In this document: piece after piece, positions 61,131-64,000 of the stretch
Numbering within the stretch: the first letter of the stretch is position 1
How the letters are laid out: each line of letters begins with the position of its first letter
Assembly: GCA_018697195.1 (NCBI GenBank)
Contig: CM031859.1
Span: 54,693,411-54,757,410, forward strand
Direction: 5' to 3'
DNA from: Certhia americana
Taxonomy: Eukaryota; Chordata; Aves; Passeriformes; Certhiidae
DNA length: 64,000 nt
Translations under genes and position numbers: made by a program
Notes under the pieces: model-generated
Told to the model about the DNA's origin: nothing
The model's input: only the letters and a program-made list of their open reading frames with translations
Databases searched by the model: none

Positions 61131-62054
61131 AGTATTGGGACCAGGCCTGTTTAGTATCTTAATCAATGATTTGCACAAGGGAATCAAGGGCACCCTCAGT
61201 AAGTTAAAAGACAACAGTAAGTTTTTCAGGAGTGTCAATCTGCTGGAGGGCAGGAAGGCTGAGCAAAGGAACCTGGACAGGCTGGGCCAAGGTCCCAGGT
61301 CCTGCACTTGGATCACAGCAACACTACAGACATTGAAGTGCAGCACTTCAGTCTGTGGAAGAGTGGCTGGAAAGCTGCCCCTTGGAAAGGACCTGGAGGT
61401 GCTGGGCAACAGCAGCTGAACAGGAGCCAGCTGTGCCCAGGTGGTCAAGAAGGCCAATGGCACCCTGGCCTGGATCAGCACTAGTGTGGGCAGCAGGAGC
61501 AGGGCAGGGATTGTCTCCCTGTACTTGGCACTGGTGAGGCTGCACTTCAAATCCTGCATCCAGCTGGGACCCTCACAATAAGAAAGACATTGGGACACTG
61601 GAGTGAGTCCAGAGAAGGGCAATGGACCTGATGAAGGGTCAAGAGAACACATCATATGAGGAGTAGCTGAGGGAGCTGCAGGTCTTTAGCCTGGGATAAA
61701 AGGAGATTTAGAGGGGTCTGAATAATCTCTACAACTGCCTGAAAGGAGGTAGTAGCGAGGCTGAGTGGGCCTCTTCTGCCAGGTTACCAGTGACAAGACA
61801 AGGAAATTGCTTTAAGCTCTTCCACAGGAGTTTCAGACTGGATATCAGGAAGAATTTTTTTCACTGAAAGGGCGGTTAAGCATTGAAACAAGCTGTCCAG
61901 AGAAGTGGTGGAGTCACCGCCCCGGAGGTGTTCGAGAAATGAGTGGATATGGCACTTATTGCTATGCTTTAGTTGGCACGGTGGTGTTTGGTCAAAGGCT
62001 GGACACAGTGACCTTGAAAGTATTTTCCGACCTTAAAAATTATATGATTCTATG
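61131..62054 (+). mobile_element. CR1 LINE, 3' 0.92 kb with readable RT remnant
   Basis: A 5'-truncated CR1. In the plus-strand frame 61066-61419, residues read G-L-F-S-I-L-I-N-D-L-H-K-G-I, the CR1 reverse-transcriptase 'F-NIFINDLD-G' region, and the frame remains open for about another 80 codons. The usual order follows: 'gaacctggacaggctggg', 'ggacctggaggtgctgg', 'gtgaggctgcacttcaaatcctg', 'gagtccagagaagggcaa', 'agactggatatcaggaagaa', and the tail 'gaccttgaaagtattttccgaccttaaaaattatatgattctatg'. Later stops show it is inactive. The long minus-strand frame (61005-61655) is only its antisense shadow. Confidence 0.94.
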
Positions 62055-63853
62055 CAAACAAAAAAACTCCAAAAGTGGATAGTTGGAAGAAGGAAGAAAC
62101 CTAGAGAAAGAATGCCCTGTGCTGCAACTGAGGGCAAAGAGTACATTGCTTTCCTACATTGTAAAGCCAAGTCAACATGAACTCCAGTGTCACAAAGTCA
62201 GCATCTACATCCTCATACCAAAATATGGAAAACATGAGGTTAAGAGCAAGCAGCAGACATGCATAACTGCATAGAGAAGAAGAATCTGGACTAAAGAGCA
62301 ATTCTTAAGAGAAACAAAAAGCCCTCTTGAACTGTTTTCTCTCTGACTTTGAAATCAAGGGCCCTCCCTTATCCTGCAGTCAGCTGCAGCCGTTGGGTAC
62401 CTGTGGCCAGCCATGTACGAAAATTCCCTAATATGAGGGCACTAAAGTATATTAACAAAATATATGAATGAAACAATATTTCAAATAAATTATTATTTTT
62501 TTACAATTTCCCTCCTATGTCCACGTTACCATTAAAAGTCAGGACAAGGTCTTTTTTTATTTCTTGCCATTCATAACTGTGTAGTAGAAATATGTCAGAG
62601 ACTCAAGCAACACTATCTCATAGATTGTTCAGTCCTAGAATAGGACCTCAATATTATGTCTTAAGGAGAGGGATAAAAGGGTTTTTGCTCCTTTTTAATA
62701 ACTGACACTGAGCACACACTCCCATATCAAAAGCAATGAATCATATAGCTGCAAAATCTTCCCAGTTATGTCAGGATTCTATTCTTCCCCCTCCCCCCCT
62801 CCCTTCCATTCCCCCCCCCCCCCCCCAGTATCACCAGAAACAAAAATTTAAACCTACAATATACTGAACAGGAGATGGGAAATATCTTTGTCCCTATAGA
62901 GATACAGAGAACCTGGACCAGGAGATCCTCTGAACATTATAGGAGGAAAACTAACAATCTAAAGCTAATAGGCCCTGGTTTCCAATACCAAAAGAAACAA
63001 ACAGAGTGAAATTTCACTACAAAAATAAATACTTGGATCTCCATTGTACCTCTGAATGCTACATTAAGCATCAGTTCTTTTCAGTTGAGCGACAGCATTT
63101 TTTTTAGATTTCTCAAAGGATTTGGATGCTCTATTGTGGCCAGACTGTGATCTGGCTTCACTTCCCACAAATCATTATCAAATGCAGAGAAGCAACCTGC
63201 TACACAGGCATTTTGCAGACAAAAATAGTGCAGAGCCTAATCAGGAATCTCGCGGCAGGAAACAGGCCTTCCTACAACAGGAAGCGTAGGAAAGACTACT
63301 GGAGACAGCCGTCCAAAAGCAGCTGCCTTGCCAAAAAAGACAAAATGGCTGTATACTGGCAACTCTTGCAGCAGGAAATCACTGAATTAAGTACTCAATC
63401 TACCGAGCAATTTAGTGTGTCATCTGCTTCCTGGCAACAGATATTTGGAATCACTTTTACATTGCATTTCAGCTGTATCTCATAATTGGGTTGAGTACAG
63501 TGTCCTCTCCAGTAAGCAAAGAGGTCAAGGTCAAAGGCTTCTCTGTCTCCTACCCAAAAAAAATATTTTTAACCCTTTTCCTTTCTTCATTTTCATCATT
63601 TTATCATTTCTAATTTAGGGGCCTGACATTCTTGTTTCTAGTCTGATTTGGGGCCAGGGCAGACTGAGTCACTGATACAAGTCTGCCAAAGTTAACTGTG
63701 GACTCCATGGGACAGTACAACAGTCTGAGAGGAGATAAGTATCAGGTCACAGTGAAACAGGGAAAAGAAGACCAGTGGAATTTCCCTGTGATTTTTTTTT
63801 TTTTTGATGGAGTGTCAGGAAACTTTTCAGGAAGTTTCTTCTCAGCATATGTA
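62055..63853. other. unique noncoding DNA with a C run
   Basis: No gene or transposon recognised. Includes the poly-C region 62786-62826 and a 14-base poly-T at about 63792-63805. The 119-codon frame at 63126-63485 matches no family I know. Confidence 0.5.
62786..62826. repeat. C-rich tract with a 16-base poly-C run
   Basis: C-rich sequence from 62786 ending in an uninterrupted run of 16 C at 62811-62826. The complementary strand is a G run able to form a quadruplex. The reported run length may carry sequencing error. Confidence 0.95.
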
Positions 63854-64000
63854 AAAAGAGAGAGAGAGGGAGAGCAAGACAGAGAAGACAGAGAGGGAGT
63901 GAGGTGGAAGAGGAAATAAATGAGAGAAAAGAAGAGAGAAAGGAAAAGAAAAGAGAGAAGAGAAGAGAAGAGAAGAGAAGAGAAGAGAAGAGAAGAGAAG
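63854..64000. repeat. GA-rich purine tract ending in (AGAAG)n, runs off the window
   Basis: A mostly purine strand with short 'gaga' runs that becomes a perfect agaag pentamer repeat from about 63956 to the last base. The repeat is open-ended, so its true length is unknown. Confidence 0.96.

Noticed and set aside
61005..61655. 216-codon minus-strand open frame, the longest in the window
   Set aside because: It lies antisense to a CR1 element over nearly all its length; its Leu/Pro/Ser-rich composition follows from the CR1 sequence and no family is recognised.

Overview
This window is 64 kb of nuclear DNA from a vertebrate, most likely a bird. The main evidence is a scatter of CR1-type (chicken repeat 1) LINE fragments. 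Most are cut off at the 5' side. Many share the avian CR1 tail, a 'gatgacc/gatgatct...aggtcc...tccaacc' block followed by copies of an 8-base 'attctatg' unit. There are also two solitary retroviral LTRs of avian type, AT-rich unique DNA, and little transposon sequence overall (about 8% by my own boundaries). I see no bacterial, organellar or free viral sequence.

I found no protein-coding gene. The longest open frames are antisense to CR1, lie in a CpG-dense patch, run through the assembly gap, or sit in microsatellites. None reads as a known protein except short reverse-transcriptase and endonuclease remnants of CR1. The window is either an intergenic desert or the inside of a very large intron.

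Layout. 1-15 kb: unique AT-rich DNA with a CR1 tail (2.0 kb), a 0.9-kb CR1 piece (3.9-4.8 kb), a MIR-like old SINE (7.3 kb) and a second CR1 tail (8.85 kb). 14.9-15.5 kb: a hexamer repeat, a 38-bp duplication and a GT tract. 17.1-19.5 kb: two CpG-rich patches, the second a dense CpG island at about 19.26-19.46 kb, followed directly by a minus-strand CR1. 20-38 kb: mostly unique DNA with a TTTG repeat, two CR1 pieces, a perfect hairpin and AP-1-like sites. 38-48.6 kb: an old CR1, a 16-bp tandem triplication, two perfect inverted repeats, an ERV LTR on the minus strand (41.6-42.0 kb), two small CR1 pieces and a CR1 copy in which the endonuclease region is joined directly to the 3' end. 51.3-51.75 kb: an assembly gap bordered by a CCCTT tract. 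53-64 kb: a well-formed solo LTR with a 6-bp target duplication (57.07-57.40 kb), a 0.92-kb CR1 with a readable RT remnant (61.1-62.05 kb), a poly-C run and a GA-rich tract that runs off the window end.

No genes act together here. The items most worth following up are the CpG island pair, the solo LTR, the rearranged CR1 and the gap-flanking pentamer tract. Repeat-family names were assigned by eye from remembered consensus features, so subfamily labels are left out.
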